From a virus: a stretch of 26,846 nucleotides of DNA. Below the pieces are notes generated by a model that saw only the letters and a list, made by a program, of their open reading frames with translations, had not been told where the DNA came from and made no database searches. Both the position numbers and the translations under genes were made by a program. Positions within the stretch are counted from its first letter, which is position 1, and every line of letters begins with the position of its first letter. The stretch spans positions 1 to 26,846 of IMG/VR virus record IMGVR_UViG_3300009103_000131. One strand, 5' to 3'. Below, piece after piece: positions 19,412 to 25,600 of this stretch.

Positions 19412-19473
19412 TTTTGCATTCTAATTATGATAGCTACGCAAAACCATAAAACCAACAGTCCTATGATTAGCAT
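19408..19473 (-). CDS. Membrane microprotein (21 aa)
   Basis: A 21-aa ORF, almost all one hydrophobic helix (LIIGLLVLWFCVAIII) with a basic end. Its ATG lies in the GP88 stop (TAATG) and its TGA in the next ATG (ATGA), so it exactly bridges two genes. The fit of both overlaps is the main argument that it is translated; conservation would decide. Confidence 0.5.
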   Translation of the reverse strand: MLIIGLLVLWFCVAIIIRMQK

Positions 19474-20219
19474 TATGCGGCCTTGTACCCTGTGAATCCT
19501 TTCTTTTTGAGTTCCCGCAAAGCCTTTGCAGACTTACTACCTTTTGGCTGCACCCCATGCAGGAGCAAACCAAAATCCTTTTCGCCATGTATGGCAAATT
19601 CATCGGTGTGGTCAACATCCAAACCCAATGCGTCAATTTCCTCTTGTGAAAAAAATACTGTCGCTTTTTTGACTCCCAGCCCAGCGATCAAATGGTCAAA
19701 CTTACCACCTGACGAACAAGTGAAAACATAGTTGCTCGGCAACGCTTCCGAACATTGAAGATACCTAGCCAGAAACTGAACGCTTTTTGTATAACTGTAA
19801 AATGTCACCAAAGGGAAACGCTTTGCCGCTTCCATCCATGCGTCAAAATAGTCATATGAGAAAAAATCCCCCCCAATATGCACACGCAAGAAACCGCCAA
19901 TCTTCTGCAGCCCTTCGGGTATACTTCGGCAAATCAAATCCGTCATTCCTGTCACTGTTTTCGCCCTTGCTAACTTGTCAAGATTATCCCAACGAGCTTT
20001 TCTCACGGAAGGGTAGGTTGCTTCCATCCCTGCTGCATAACAACGATACGATACGCCGTCGACTGGTGTCGACCTGTCTGTCAGCTTGCCTGTCGCCCTG
20101 TCGGCCTTTGTGAGGCAATTCTTCGCGCCGGGACAAGTCCAGCCAGAGGGCAATGAGAAGTGCCAAATGCCTTTCAGCTTGGCGTTTTCAAATGTAATCA
20201 GTAGTTTATCAATTCCCAT
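19473..20219 (-). CDS. GP88-family phage protein
   Basis: A 248-aa protein of the phage 'gene product 88' family, known mainly from actinophages. Landmarks: an opening strand (KLLITFENAKL), SGWTCPGAKNC and RCYAAGMEATYP with cysteines placed as in a metal- or cluster-binding site, HIGGDFFSYDYFDAWMEAA and FYSYTKS. The function of the family is not established; the CxxxxxC and GGDF segments suggest an enzyme. I use ATG 20219 rather than an upstream frame, since gttATGGGA follows the promoter at 20230-20258. It leads a three-gene overlapping unit. Confidence 0.8.
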   Translation of the reverse strand: MGIDKLLITFENAKLKGIWHFSLPSGWTCPGAKNCLTKADRATGKLTDRSTPVDGVSYRCYAAGMEATYPSVRKARWDNLDKLARAKTVTGMTDLICRSIPEGLQKIGGFLRVHIGGDFFSYDYFDAWMEAAKRFPLVTFYSYTKSVQFLARYLQCSEALPSNYVFTCSSGGKFDHLIAGLGVKKATVFFSQEEIDALGLDVDHTDEFAIHGEKDFGLLLHGVQPKGSKSAKALRELKKKGFTGYKAA

Positions 20220-20229
20220 AACGCAAACA

Positions 20230-20258
20230 AGTATAGCAAAGAGGGGGACGAATGTCAA
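20230..20258 (-). promoter_or_regulatory. Consensus promoter of the GP88 operon
   Basis: TTGACA (20258-20253), 17 bp ending TTTGC, TATACT (20235-20230). It begins just after the T-run of the preceding terminator. Confidence 0.9.
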
Positions 20259-20261
20259 GAG

Positions 20262-20291
20262 AAAAAAGGAGGGGCGATTGCTCGCCCCTCC
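20262..20291 (-). terminator. Perfect intrinsic terminator
   Basis: On the minus strand GGAGGGGCGA-GCAA-TCGCCCCTCC, ten perfect pairs, then six T. It insulates the RHH unit from the GP88 promoter that starts three bases later. Confidence 0.95.
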
Positions 20292-20320
20292 CGTGTGCTA
20301 GGTGTGTTCCCCACCCTTCT

Positions 20321-20527
20321 TTAGTCCATAGCGGCTAAAGAATCCTCAAGATGCTTTCGCGTCACTTCTTTGACCTTTGACTCGTCTAAACAGCGAGAGA
20401 CAATAGTCGATGCTGGGATTCCTGTTTCTTGGGCAATCTTTTTTAGGTTGTCCAATATGCTCTGCGATATGCGAAATGCGCCCATCGCCTTCTTGCTGCC
20501 ATCGGCAGACTTTTTTTCTGATGCCAT
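20321..20527 (-). CDS. Ribbon-helix-helix-like protein
   Basis: A 68-aa protein. A Lys/Ser-rich start is followed by GAFRISQSILDNLKKIAQ and TGIPASTIVSRCL, matching the strand-helix-helix layout of RHH (CopG/Arc-like) DNA-binding proteins. It could repress some of the promoters here. Last of the 21158-20321 series, followed by a perfect terminator. Confidence 0.7.
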   Translation of the reverse strand: MASEKKSADGSKKAMGAFRISQSILDNLKKIAQETGIPASTIVSRCLDESKVKEVTRKHLEDSLAAMD

Positions 20528-20542
20528 AATAAGTATTATAGT

Positions 20543-20722
20543 TTAACTTTTCTTACTGTTACCGTAAGAAATTCTTTTGGGCCTACCTTTAGAATCTTTC
20601 GGCCCTTCTGGTTCCAAGCCGTGCTTTTTAAGGAACTTCTTGTACCCCTTGTCAACATCCTTGGCTAGACCCGCAACATCGCCATAGCCCCAATCGCCTT
20701 GTTTAATAATGTCTCTACTCAT
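20543..20722 (-). CDS. Small basic protein (59 aa)
   Basis: A 59-aa protein starting in an 8-nt overlap with the upstream gene. GDWGYGDVAGLAKDVDKG is followed by a basic helix and a Lys/Arg/Gly-rich tail (KDSKGRPKRISYGNSKK). The overlap and the clean frame support it. No family recognised. Confidence 0.65.
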   Translation of the reverse strand: MSRDIIKQGDWGYGDVAGLAKDVDKGYKKFLKKHGLEPEGPKDSKGRPKRISYGNSKKS

Positions 20723-21158
20723 AAGAATTAAAAGATGGTGTCTTGCCGTTTATGCTACCGAGCCTGTGTGGGTCAGGCACACATTGTTTCGGTTTAATGT
20801 TATTCACAAATTGCAAATTCTCCATTTCGTCAATAGCCGCTTTCATTGAATCTTCGTCGATACGGCTATCGTCAAAATCCGTATGCCACTCACTATACAA
20901 TGGAGATTCACCCATTTCAATCCTTTTTTCATCGTCTTGAATAAGTCTTGCCTTGATTGACCTACGAAAATAGTGTAACATTAAGTCAGGGCTTGTCATA
21001 AATGTCAAACTCTTGCTATCTGCTTCCTTGACCTTGCTTGTAGCTAGATGATTCAAAAGCGAATTTGCCATTAGTCCTAATGCCGTTTCCGAATTAGTGA
21101 CGCAACTGCCATACCACTTTTCCTCTCCGTCTCTCTGGAATGTTAATTGTCCTAACAT
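20715..21158 (-). CDS. Hypothetical protein (147 aa)
   Basis: A 147-aa soluble protein, mixed alpha/beta, acidic in the middle (WHTDFDDSRIDEDSMKAAIDEM). No family recognised. It has a good ribosome-binding site (AGAGGAAAAGACT before the ATG) and a 19-20 nt leader, unlike the near-leaderless genes around it. First gene of a three-gene unit. Confidence 0.6.
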   Translation of the reverse strand: MLGQLTFQRDGEEKWYGSCVTNSETALGLMANSLLNHLATSKVKEADSKSLTFMTSPDLMLHYFRRSIKARLIQDDEKRIEMGESPLYSEWHTDFDDSRIDEDSMKAAIDEMENLQFVNNIKPKQCVPDPHRLGSINGKTPSFNSYE

Positions 21159-21184
21159 AGTCTTTTCCTCTAAACGCTGTTAAA

Positions 21185-21213
21185 AGTATGCCATAGGCGG
21201 GAAACAATGTCAA
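21185..21213 (-). promoter_or_regulatory. Promoter of the 21158 unit
   Basis: TTGACA (21213-21208), 17 bp ending TATGG, CATACT (21190-21185). Confidence 0.8.
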
Positions 21214-21237
21214 CAGTTTTTTTCAATAATAATTTGC

Positions 21238-21266
21238 TTGACGCAGGGGTTTAACTGTGATAGAAT
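21238..21266 (+). promoter_or_regulatory. Promoter of a small hairpin RNA
   Basis: TTGACG (21238-21243), 17 bp ending TGTGA, TAGAAT (21261-21266), then AGTGAGTG, the same leader box as at the protein genes. Confidence 0.8.
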
Positions 21267-21273
21267 ATCCAAA

Positions 21274-21345
21274 GTGAGTGGGGGGTGGCTTAGCGGATTC
21301 CCAGCTGCGGCCTGTTAATTGTGATAGGGACTCCCCCCACTCGCT
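21274..21345 (+). ncRNA. Small hairpin RNA candidate (~72 nt)
   Basis: From the expected start the transcript reads GTGAGTGGGGGG and is closed 47 bases later by CCCCCCACTCGC, a 12-bp stem (one T-G pair). The loop holds CAGCTG and an internal TTAATTGTGATAG, similar to the -10 region of several promoters here. It is not a tRNA: no T-arm sequence and no paired anticodon stem around CTGTTAA. A 14-codon frame from the GTG (ending TAA at 21316-21318) could be a leader peptide. No gene is closely linked downstream, so I favour a small RNA or decoy. Confidence 0.55.
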
Positions 21346-21421
21346 CTTAAACCTTTGACTATCATAGACTTACGCGCGGGGCAGCCGCGGCGAGCTAAGT
21401 CATTGATACTCAGGGACTTAC
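21346..21421. repeat. Three-palindrome repeat R7
   Basis: Arms CTTAAACCTTTGA-CTA-TCATAGACTTAC and CTAAGTCATTGA-TAC-TCAGGGACTTAC around GCGGGGCAGCCGCGGC. The right edge is 51 bp from the -35 at 21473, as for R2; both also share GTGTCAAGC right after the arm. Confidence 0.85.
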
Positions 21422-21472
21422 GTGTCAAGCTTTTAATTGAGAAACTTTTTTGCCTATGACCGTAAAAAGTGC

Positions 21473-21501
21473 TTGCTATGATAACCCTCCTGTGGTAAGA
21501 T
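21473..21501 (+). promoter_or_regulatory. Promoter of the DUF932 gene
   Basis: TTGCTA (21473-21478), 17 bp ending TGTGG, TAAGAT (21496-21501). Confidence 0.75.
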
Positions 21502-21530
21502 ATAAAGCGTGTTAAGGAAAGGATCAGATT

Positions 21531-22448
21531 ATGGCAAGACCAAGTAAACCCCATACATCGGTGTTCGACTATGTAGTCGAGCAGAGGAAAACCTACATCC
21601 CGCACGGCGACGGTTATCGCTGGACAGGGAAGTGGAGCAATGTTCGCACGGATACGGGCGAATCATTAGGTGACGGCATCAGCGAGCAATACGGTTTGCT
21701 CCAGAACGGGGTGCTAGTCGAGTCGTTGGAGAACGCCTTCAACGACTACAAGGAGTTGCAGGACTTCACCCGCGAAGTCTCGGTGACTGAAAACGGTGCG
21801 CGCTTCTACGGGCGGTATAGCTTCCCGAAGAACCAGCGCATTCTCACTCCTGCCGTGGGCGACTCGGTAGGTATGGTGTTCGACTTGCGGAACTCGTTTG
21901 ACCGTTCCACCAAGGCAGGGCTGGGCATCGGTTCGCTTCGTTTGCTCTGCTTGAACGGCATGACCTCCACCGAGAACATGGCCTCAATCACGGCAAGGCA
22001 CACCAACAAGATCAATGTTGGCACGATAAAGGATGGCATCGAAATGGCCATTGAACGCTGGGAAAACTCCATCGACAAGATGGCCGAGTTCACCCAGAGG
22101 GAAGTCACCCAAGAACAGGGTGTCGTGATTCTGAATAACCTTGCCCAGAAGAAGGTGCTGTCGGAATCTCTCAAGGACTCCATCGAGTTCATCTGGAACG
22201 GTCAGGTCGAGGGACTTGGCAGGGGCGGCGAAGCTGACAAGGCTCGCAATCTGTGGAACCTCTACAACGCGACCACCGAGCATCTGACTCACCAAGTCGC
22301 GCCGAAGCGGTTCGAGTATTCTCGCAGCGTCGAGAATAAGGTTCTGTCAACCTTCACGCGCTCGCTGAAGGACAACAAGGTTTGGGATGCGCTGCTGAAG
22401 CCCGTTCCAAAAAACAAAGAGGACAAGACAGTTACAATTTCTGTCTAA
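21531..22448 (+). CDS. DUF932 phage/plasmid-like protein
   Basis: A 305-aa protein of the DUF932 (phage/plasmid-like, TIGR03299-type) group. Landmarks: EQYGLLQNGVLVESLENAF, ENGARFYGRYSFP, GDSVGMVFDLRNSFDRSTK, then LLCLNGMTS near residue 145, the typical C-x-NGM turn. The C-terminal half is helical. Function unknown, though these are widespread on phages and plasmids and often abundant early proteins. An AAGGAAAGGA ribosome-binding site and a ~30-nt leader set it apart from the near-leaderless genes; high GC and a strong terminator suggest high expression. Confidence 0.85.
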   Translation: MARPSKPHTSVFDYVVEQRKTYIPHGDGYRWTGKWSNVRTDTGESLGDGISEQYGLLQNGVLVESLENAFNDYKELQDFTREVSVTENGARFYGRYSFPKNQRILTPAVGDSVGMVFDLRNSFDRSTKAGLGIGSLRLLCLNGMTSTENMASITARHTNKINVGTIKDGIEMAIERWENSIDKMAEFTQREVTQEQGVVILNNLAQKKVLSESLKDSIEFIWNGQVEGLGRGGEADKARNLWNLYNATTEHLTHQVAPKRFEYSRSVENKVLSTFTRSLKDNKVWDALLKPVPKNKEDKTVTISV

Positions 22449-22461
22449 CCTCATAACGCTA

Positions 22462-22495
22462 GGGGGCGGGGCGCACGAGCCTCGCCCCTCTTTTT
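22462..22495 (+). terminator. Intrinsic terminator
   Basis: GGGGGCGGGG pairs with CCTCGCCCCTC (one bulge and G-T pairs) around GCACGAG, followed by five T. It ends the DUF932 transcript. Confidence 0.85.
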
Positions 22496-22499
22496 AAAC

Positions 22500-22694
22500 A
22501 TGACAAGATATCACAATTCTCCGAAGCGGAAATATTCCGTGACGCGCTTTGATGCGAAAAGGGTGCAGATAGCATGGCGACCCGACCAGCGAACAGCTCA
22601 CGCCCTATTGTTTGAAAACCCCAATCATATAAACCTGATTCCGCAAATACTGGAAGAGGCAGGATACGAACGCTGCGAACGCGCCGTGTTCTAA
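22500..22694 (+). CDS. Small basic protein (64 aa)
   Basis: A 64-aa basic protein. RKYSVTRFDAKRVQIAWRPD looks beta-like, followed by a helix and a short CERAVF end. The ATG lies five bases after the terminator T-run and no promoter is seen, the same layout as at 16507, so it may depend on read-through. The stop codon lies in repeat R8. Confidence 0.5.
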   Translation: MTRYHNSPKRKYSVTRFDAKRVQIAWRPDQRTAHALLFENPNHINLIPQILEEAGYERCERAVF

Positions 22695-22763
22695 GTCGTT
22701 GACTGTCAATGACTTACGCGCGGGGCTGCGCGCCTCGTAAGTCTCTGATACTCAATAGCTTAC
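22691..22763. repeat. Three-palindrome repeat R8
   Basis: Arms CTAAGTCGTTGA-CTG-TCAATGACTTAC and GTAAGTCTCTGA-TAC-TCAATAGCTTAC around GCGCGGGGCTGCGCGC. It contains the stop codon of the upstream gene, as R2 does. No promoter follows; the iteron region does. Confidence 0.85.
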
Positions 22764-22997
22764 AACAATTAAATGGCAAAAAAATTATTAAATTATTCTT
22801 TATATATAATACTCTACTCATTTATCTATGTATATCTGTCAACTCATTGGTATATTTACATACTTATTTGGTGCTTATTTGAAAACTGGCAATAAACCGG
22901 CGTTTATTTATTTGGACTTATTTGATAAACTGGCAAAAACTGGCAAATATTCAATTATAATTATTTGCAATTTATTTAAAAACTGGCGAAAAAAAAA
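22764..22997. repeat. AT-rich region with iteron-like repeats
   Basis: No gene is seen here. A unit of the form CTTATTTGA-n-AAACTGGCAAA occurs at about 22874-22893, 22917-22935 and (as TTTATTTAAAAACTGGCG) 22970-22988, with an extra AAAACTGGCAAAT directly after the second. Single AATGGCAAAAAA occurs at 22773. The direct repeats in very AT-rich DNA resemble replication-initiator iterons. Confidence 0.55.
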
Positions 22998-23021
22998 GGA
23001 CTCACGCTTTCGCATGAGTCC
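22989..23021 (-). terminator. Terminator with GAAA loop
   Basis: On the minus strand GGACTCATGC-GAAA-GCGTGAGTCC, ten pairs, then nine T. It ends the RuvB-like operon. Confidence 0.95.
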
Positions 23022-23043
23022 CGCAAGGTACGCCGCAGATAAT

Positions 23044-23238
23044 CTATCTGCTATTAGACGACCTTTTGACCAGCACCCTACCATCGGTAGAATTCACAAA
23101 AGTTGTGCCGATTGCCCGAGCAGATTTCCACTCCGACAGGTGTTGGTTGGTCTTCTTAAGGTATTCTACCTTATTAACCTTCATCTTCTTGTCAGCGGTT
23201 TCGCTAACTGTTACCCGATATGTCTTTGGCCTAATCAT
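23044..23238 (-). CDS. Small basic protein (64 aa)
   Basis: A 64-aa basic protein, mostly strands then a helix (YRVTVSETADKKMKVNKVEYL). The end GRVLVKRSSNSR is basic. It follows the RuvB-like gene by 18 bp and precedes the operon terminator. No family recognised. Confidence 0.55.
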   Translation of the reverse strand: MIRPKTYRVTVSETADKKMKVNKVEYLKKTNQHLSEWKSARAIGTTFVNSTDGRVLVKRSSNSR

Positions 23239-23256
23239 AGCACTAATTAGACTCTG

Positions 23257-24222
23257 TTAACTCAACCAATCTTCAAGGTTTTTTAAGTAGTCTTGGCCGC
23301 GAGTTGTAAGACAACGACCTTGAGGGTCAATCTCCATCAGATTGTGCTTCTGGAGGTAGAGTTCATGGTCGCGCTGTAAACAAGATTTACTCAATCCCAA
23401 CTTTGCTGACAAATTGGTGAGGCGCGTGAATTTCTGTTCACTCAATGTTTGAAGTAAACGAATCTCGGCGCGTGATAGCCCAAGAGCAGCAATGTCCAAG
23501 GTTCGACGCAACTTCTTCCAATCATCGTAGGTGAAATTAGTTTTATCTCCCGACCTCTTTTTGCCCAAGTGCAAGCGCACCTTGTCTGCCATTTGTTGAG
23601 CCTTCCGAGCGTTGCCGCGCAATGTCGGCGCGATTTGGGAAAGCACCTTGCCTTGCCATTTCTGCTTCTCGTTGATACCCTTCATTATCAGACCTAGTTC
23701 GTCATGGGAATAATCCTCCAAGTCGATACGCTCCATCCTGTCCATCAAGGCATGGAAAACATCTTGAGCCTCGGTAGTGGCGAAAATGAAACTCAATCTA
23801 GTAAAATCACAAACAAAAGTATAATCATCATAAGTAAATTCAGTTACATTATCTTTGTTTGGATTCAACATTGTTAACAATGCCATTGTTACATCCTTTG
23901 GCAGTTCACTACATTCATCGAACAATATAGTAGCGTCCCTGTCTACCAGATGCGGCACAACCAAGTCATTGAAGAATTGCTTGAGGTTGCTTATCGTGGC
24001 ACAATTAATTTCCAGCAACGGTTTAGGCCGCCCATCCTTCGTTACAAGGTTTCTGCCAAGTGCCTTCGCAAAGACGGTCTTGCCAGTTCCTTTGGGCGCA
24101 ACAAACATAATGTGCGGTATCTGGCCGCTAGATTGATACGCTTCAATGAAGAATGTTATCTTACGCTTGGCAGCGTCTTGTCCTACAAGGCTAGGGAAGT
24201 AATCAGTAGTAGTAGTTTTCAT
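23257..24222 (-). CDS. RuvB-like AAA+ ATPase
   Basis: A 321-aa AAA+ protein laid out like RuvB, the motor of Holliday-junction migration. FPSLVGQDAAKRKI opens the domain; Walker A APKGTGKT is at 42-49, Walker B ILFDECSEL at 99-107, sensor-1 FIFATTEA near 148-155, and RMERIDLEDY near 166-175 corresponds to the RFGI-type arginine-finger region. A helical lid follows (LRGNARKAQQMA). The last ~75 residues form a RuvB-like winged helix (LSRAEIRLLQTLSE ... YLQKHNLMEIDPQGRCLT). No RuvA is seen. It may act in phage recombination or replication, matching the adjacent candidate origin. Confidence 0.85.
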   Translation of the reverse strand: MKTTTTDYFPSLVGQDAAKRKITFFIEAYQSSGQIPHIMFVAPKGTGKTVFAKALGRNLVTKDGRPKPLLEINCATISNLKQFFNDLVVPHLVDRDATILFDECSELPKDVTMALLTMLNPNKDNVTEFTYDDYTFVCDFTRLSFIFATTEAQDVFHALMDRMERIDLEDYSHDELGLIMKGINEKQKWQGKVLSQIAPTLRGNARKAQQMADKVRLHLGKKRSGDKTNFTYDDWKKLRRTLDIAALGLSRAEIRLLQTLSEQKFTRLTNLSAKLGLSKSCLQRDHELYLQKHNLMEIDPQGRCLTTRGQDYLKNLEDWLS

Positions 24223-24247
24223 AAATTAACTAAAAATAAATTAAAAG

Positions 24248-24505
24248 TTATTCTTCTTCGTAGTTTTCTATCTGTATGCCTATTGCCATTCTAGGCTCAT
24301 CTGGAGCATTGACTCCCTGCCTCACCAGATCATTTATACTGGCGGCATTGTTGGTCACTTTGAATGGTTGACAGGCTAGATTAAGTGCTTCCGCATACCG
24401 TCGATTTATTATCACCGATGCGTTCTCTTTCAATACCCGATTTAATTCTAACAGGCTAATTCTAACAAAAGACCCTGCTCCTTTTGGTCTGCCAGTTCTC
24501 GACAT
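24248..24505 (-). CDS. Hypothetical protein (85 aa)
   Basis: An 85-aa protein beginning SRTGRPKGAGSFVRISL, an AT-hook-like GRPKG piece followed by a helix (ELNRVLKENASVIINRR). It may bind DNA. The remainder is mixed, with an acidic end. It has a promoter six bases upstream of the ATG and is the first gene of the RuvB-like operon. Confidence 0.6.
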   Translation of the reverse strand: MSRTGRPKGAGSFVRISLLELNRVLKENASVIINRRYAEALNLACQPFKVTNNAASINDLVRQGVNAPDEPRMAIGIQIENYEEE

Positions 24506-24511
24506 AGGAAT

Positions 24512-24540
24512 AGCTTACAATAGGCGGGGTAACTATGCAA
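24512..24540 (-). promoter_or_regulatory. Promoter of the RuvB-like operon
   Basis: TTGCAT (24540-24535), 17 bp ending TATTG, TAAGCT (24517-24512), six bases, ATG. Confidence 0.65.
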
Positions 24541-25056
24541 CAAAAAAATGAATTAAAAATGAATTAAAAGTTATATCTATGATATGTATTTAATAGCCAT
24601 TTTTGAGTCTTAATGGGCTTTATTATCACTATTAAATGATTTTGACTGTTTTTGGGGTTGTTTTAGTTTCTTTAATTTGTTTTGAGATGCTTACAACGGC
24701 ATATTTGGCCATATTTCGTTTACTTTTGTTCATATTTCAATCAAATTCAATAAAACTTTGGCTTTTTGGGCGGAAAAGTTCGCCACCTTCGCCTCCTAAA
24801 CGGTTTTGGGCGCGTTTTTGTTAGGTTTTCTTTGTTTTTTTTGCACTAGACCGTCGCATTTATGCAAAGGGGGGGTCTGGTATATTTGGCCGCATCTGAA
24901 AAAGTGGCGGCTTATTTATCATAATTAAATAAATATAATTAAATATATGGTTTGGTATGTATTGGGTTGGTTTGGGTTGGTTTGGGATGAAGTTAATTGT
25001 AATAGTTATATTTGGATAAATAAAAATTCGCCACAACCATTACATCTCATATCAAT
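24541..25056. other. Gene-free AT-rich region, candidate origin
   Basis: No convincing gene lies here; the only longer frame (24636-24824, plus) is a low-complexity, T-rich artefact. The region has T-rich runs on the plus strand, three ATATTTGG words (24693, 24889, 25009), a G-tract repeat at 24949-24988 and an AGACC/GGGTCT inverted repeat near 24845-24885. Strand-asymmetric AT-rich DNA beside the RuvB-like operon suggests a replication origin; not proven. Confidence 0.5.
24949..24988 (+). repeat. G-tract repeat, quadruplex candidate
   Basis: TTGGGTTGG and TTTGGGTTGG followed by TTTGGGA: GG or GGG runs separated by two or three T, seven runs in 40 bases. A two-layer G-quadruplex is possible on the plus strand. 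Confidence 0.6.
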
Positions 25057-25086
25057 AAAAAAAAGGAATACAATTTAATGTATTCC
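25057..25086 (-). terminator. Intrinsic terminator (minus)
   Basis: On the minus strand GGAATACA pairs with TGTATTCC (loop TTAAAT), followed by eight T. It follows the 26-aa ORF at 25149-25229 and may also end the 25301-26846 operon. Confidence 0.9.
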
Positions 25087-25148
25087 CTGCTTATACTCTC
25101 TAATGTATTAAAATGTTAATTCATTGAGTATTTTATTAATTCGGGGTA

Positions 25149-25229
25149 TCAATCCCCTCCTTGGTTCGTCTGGACAAGAAACATCCAAATAACCCAAACA
25201 AAAAGAAGTCCTAGCACAAGTTCTCCCAT
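25149..25229 (-). CDS. Membrane microprotein (26 aa)
   Basis: A 26-aa ORF, mostly one membrane helix (LVLGLLFVWVIWMFL) with a polar end. The start is gttATGGGAG, like the gttATGGGA of the GP88 gene, and a TATTATAG lies just upstream but without a clear -35. A perfect terminator follows at 25057-25086. Support is modest. Confidence 0.45.
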   Translation of the reverse strand: MGELVLGLLFVWVIWMFLVQTNQGGD

Positions 25230-25300
25230 AACGCTATAATAAGTTACTAATTACGATTTCATATATTACAAATAAGGTTTTTGATATATTAAAAACAAAG

Positions 25301-25600
25301 TTAGCGGCGTTCTGCTTTTGCCGCAATCATTTCACATATTTCATCAACATTATCAACCGGCGCAAAAGTGCCTTCGTTATTGACTGCCCTCTTGAGCCAT
25401 TCCAAATTGTATGTTACAAGCGTTTGCTGCCCTCTCTTGGTCGTGAAGGCAAGCGTCTTGACTCGCTTGTCTCTGCGAACCCGAAAGTCGCTTAAAAAGT
25501 GTTTTTGGGGCGGGGTTGCCCTGTTCTTGGAGTAGTGATGTTGGGCGCATATTTTGACCAAGTGCCGCATCCTCTCGTCCCACAAATGTTTACTGGTCAT
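25301..25600 (-). CDS. Basic hypothetical protein (99 aa)
   Basis: A 99-aa, very basic protein (HLVKICAQHHYSKNRATPP, then RVRRDKRVKTLAF). Several His and Arg suggest nucleic-acid binding. No family recognised. Its ATG overlaps the stop of the upstream gene by four bases, so it ends a chained operon that runs in from the right edge. Confidence 0.6.
   Translation of the reverse strand: MTSKHLWDERMRHLVKICAQHHYSKNRATPPQKHFLSDFRVRRDKRVKTLAFTTKRGQQTLVTYNLEWLKRAVNNEGTFAPVDNVDEICEMIAAKAERR

Larger units (their letters stand above)
21159..21530. other. Divergent control region
   Basis: No protein gene is seen here. The stretch holds a minus-strand promoter (21185-21213), a plus-strand promoter (21238-21266) for a small hairpin RNA, repeat R7, and the promoter of the DUF932 gene. 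Confidence 0.7.

Noticed and set aside
21274-21345. A tRNA-Asn suggested by CTGTTAA in the hairpin
   Set aside because: The bases flanking it do not pair as an anticodon stem, and no D- or T-arm consensus is present.
21806-22295. Two minus-strand frames within the DUF932 gene
   Set aside because: The DUF932 family match on the plus strand covers the whole span; these are shadows.
9918-22763. The dispersed repeats as a CRISPR array
   Set aside because: Copies are 1-4 kb apart with genes between them, vary in sequence, and are themselves made of three palindromes; no spacers or cas genes.
9918-22763. The dispersed repeats as simple intrinsic terminators
   Set aside because: They have strong stems but no T-runs, and several are preceded or followed by true terminators, so termination is not their evident purpose.
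24636-24824. 62-codon plus-strand hydrophobic frame
   Set aside because: It arises from T-rich DNA (Phe/Leu/Ile codons), has no promoter or ribosome site and sits in the candidate origin region.
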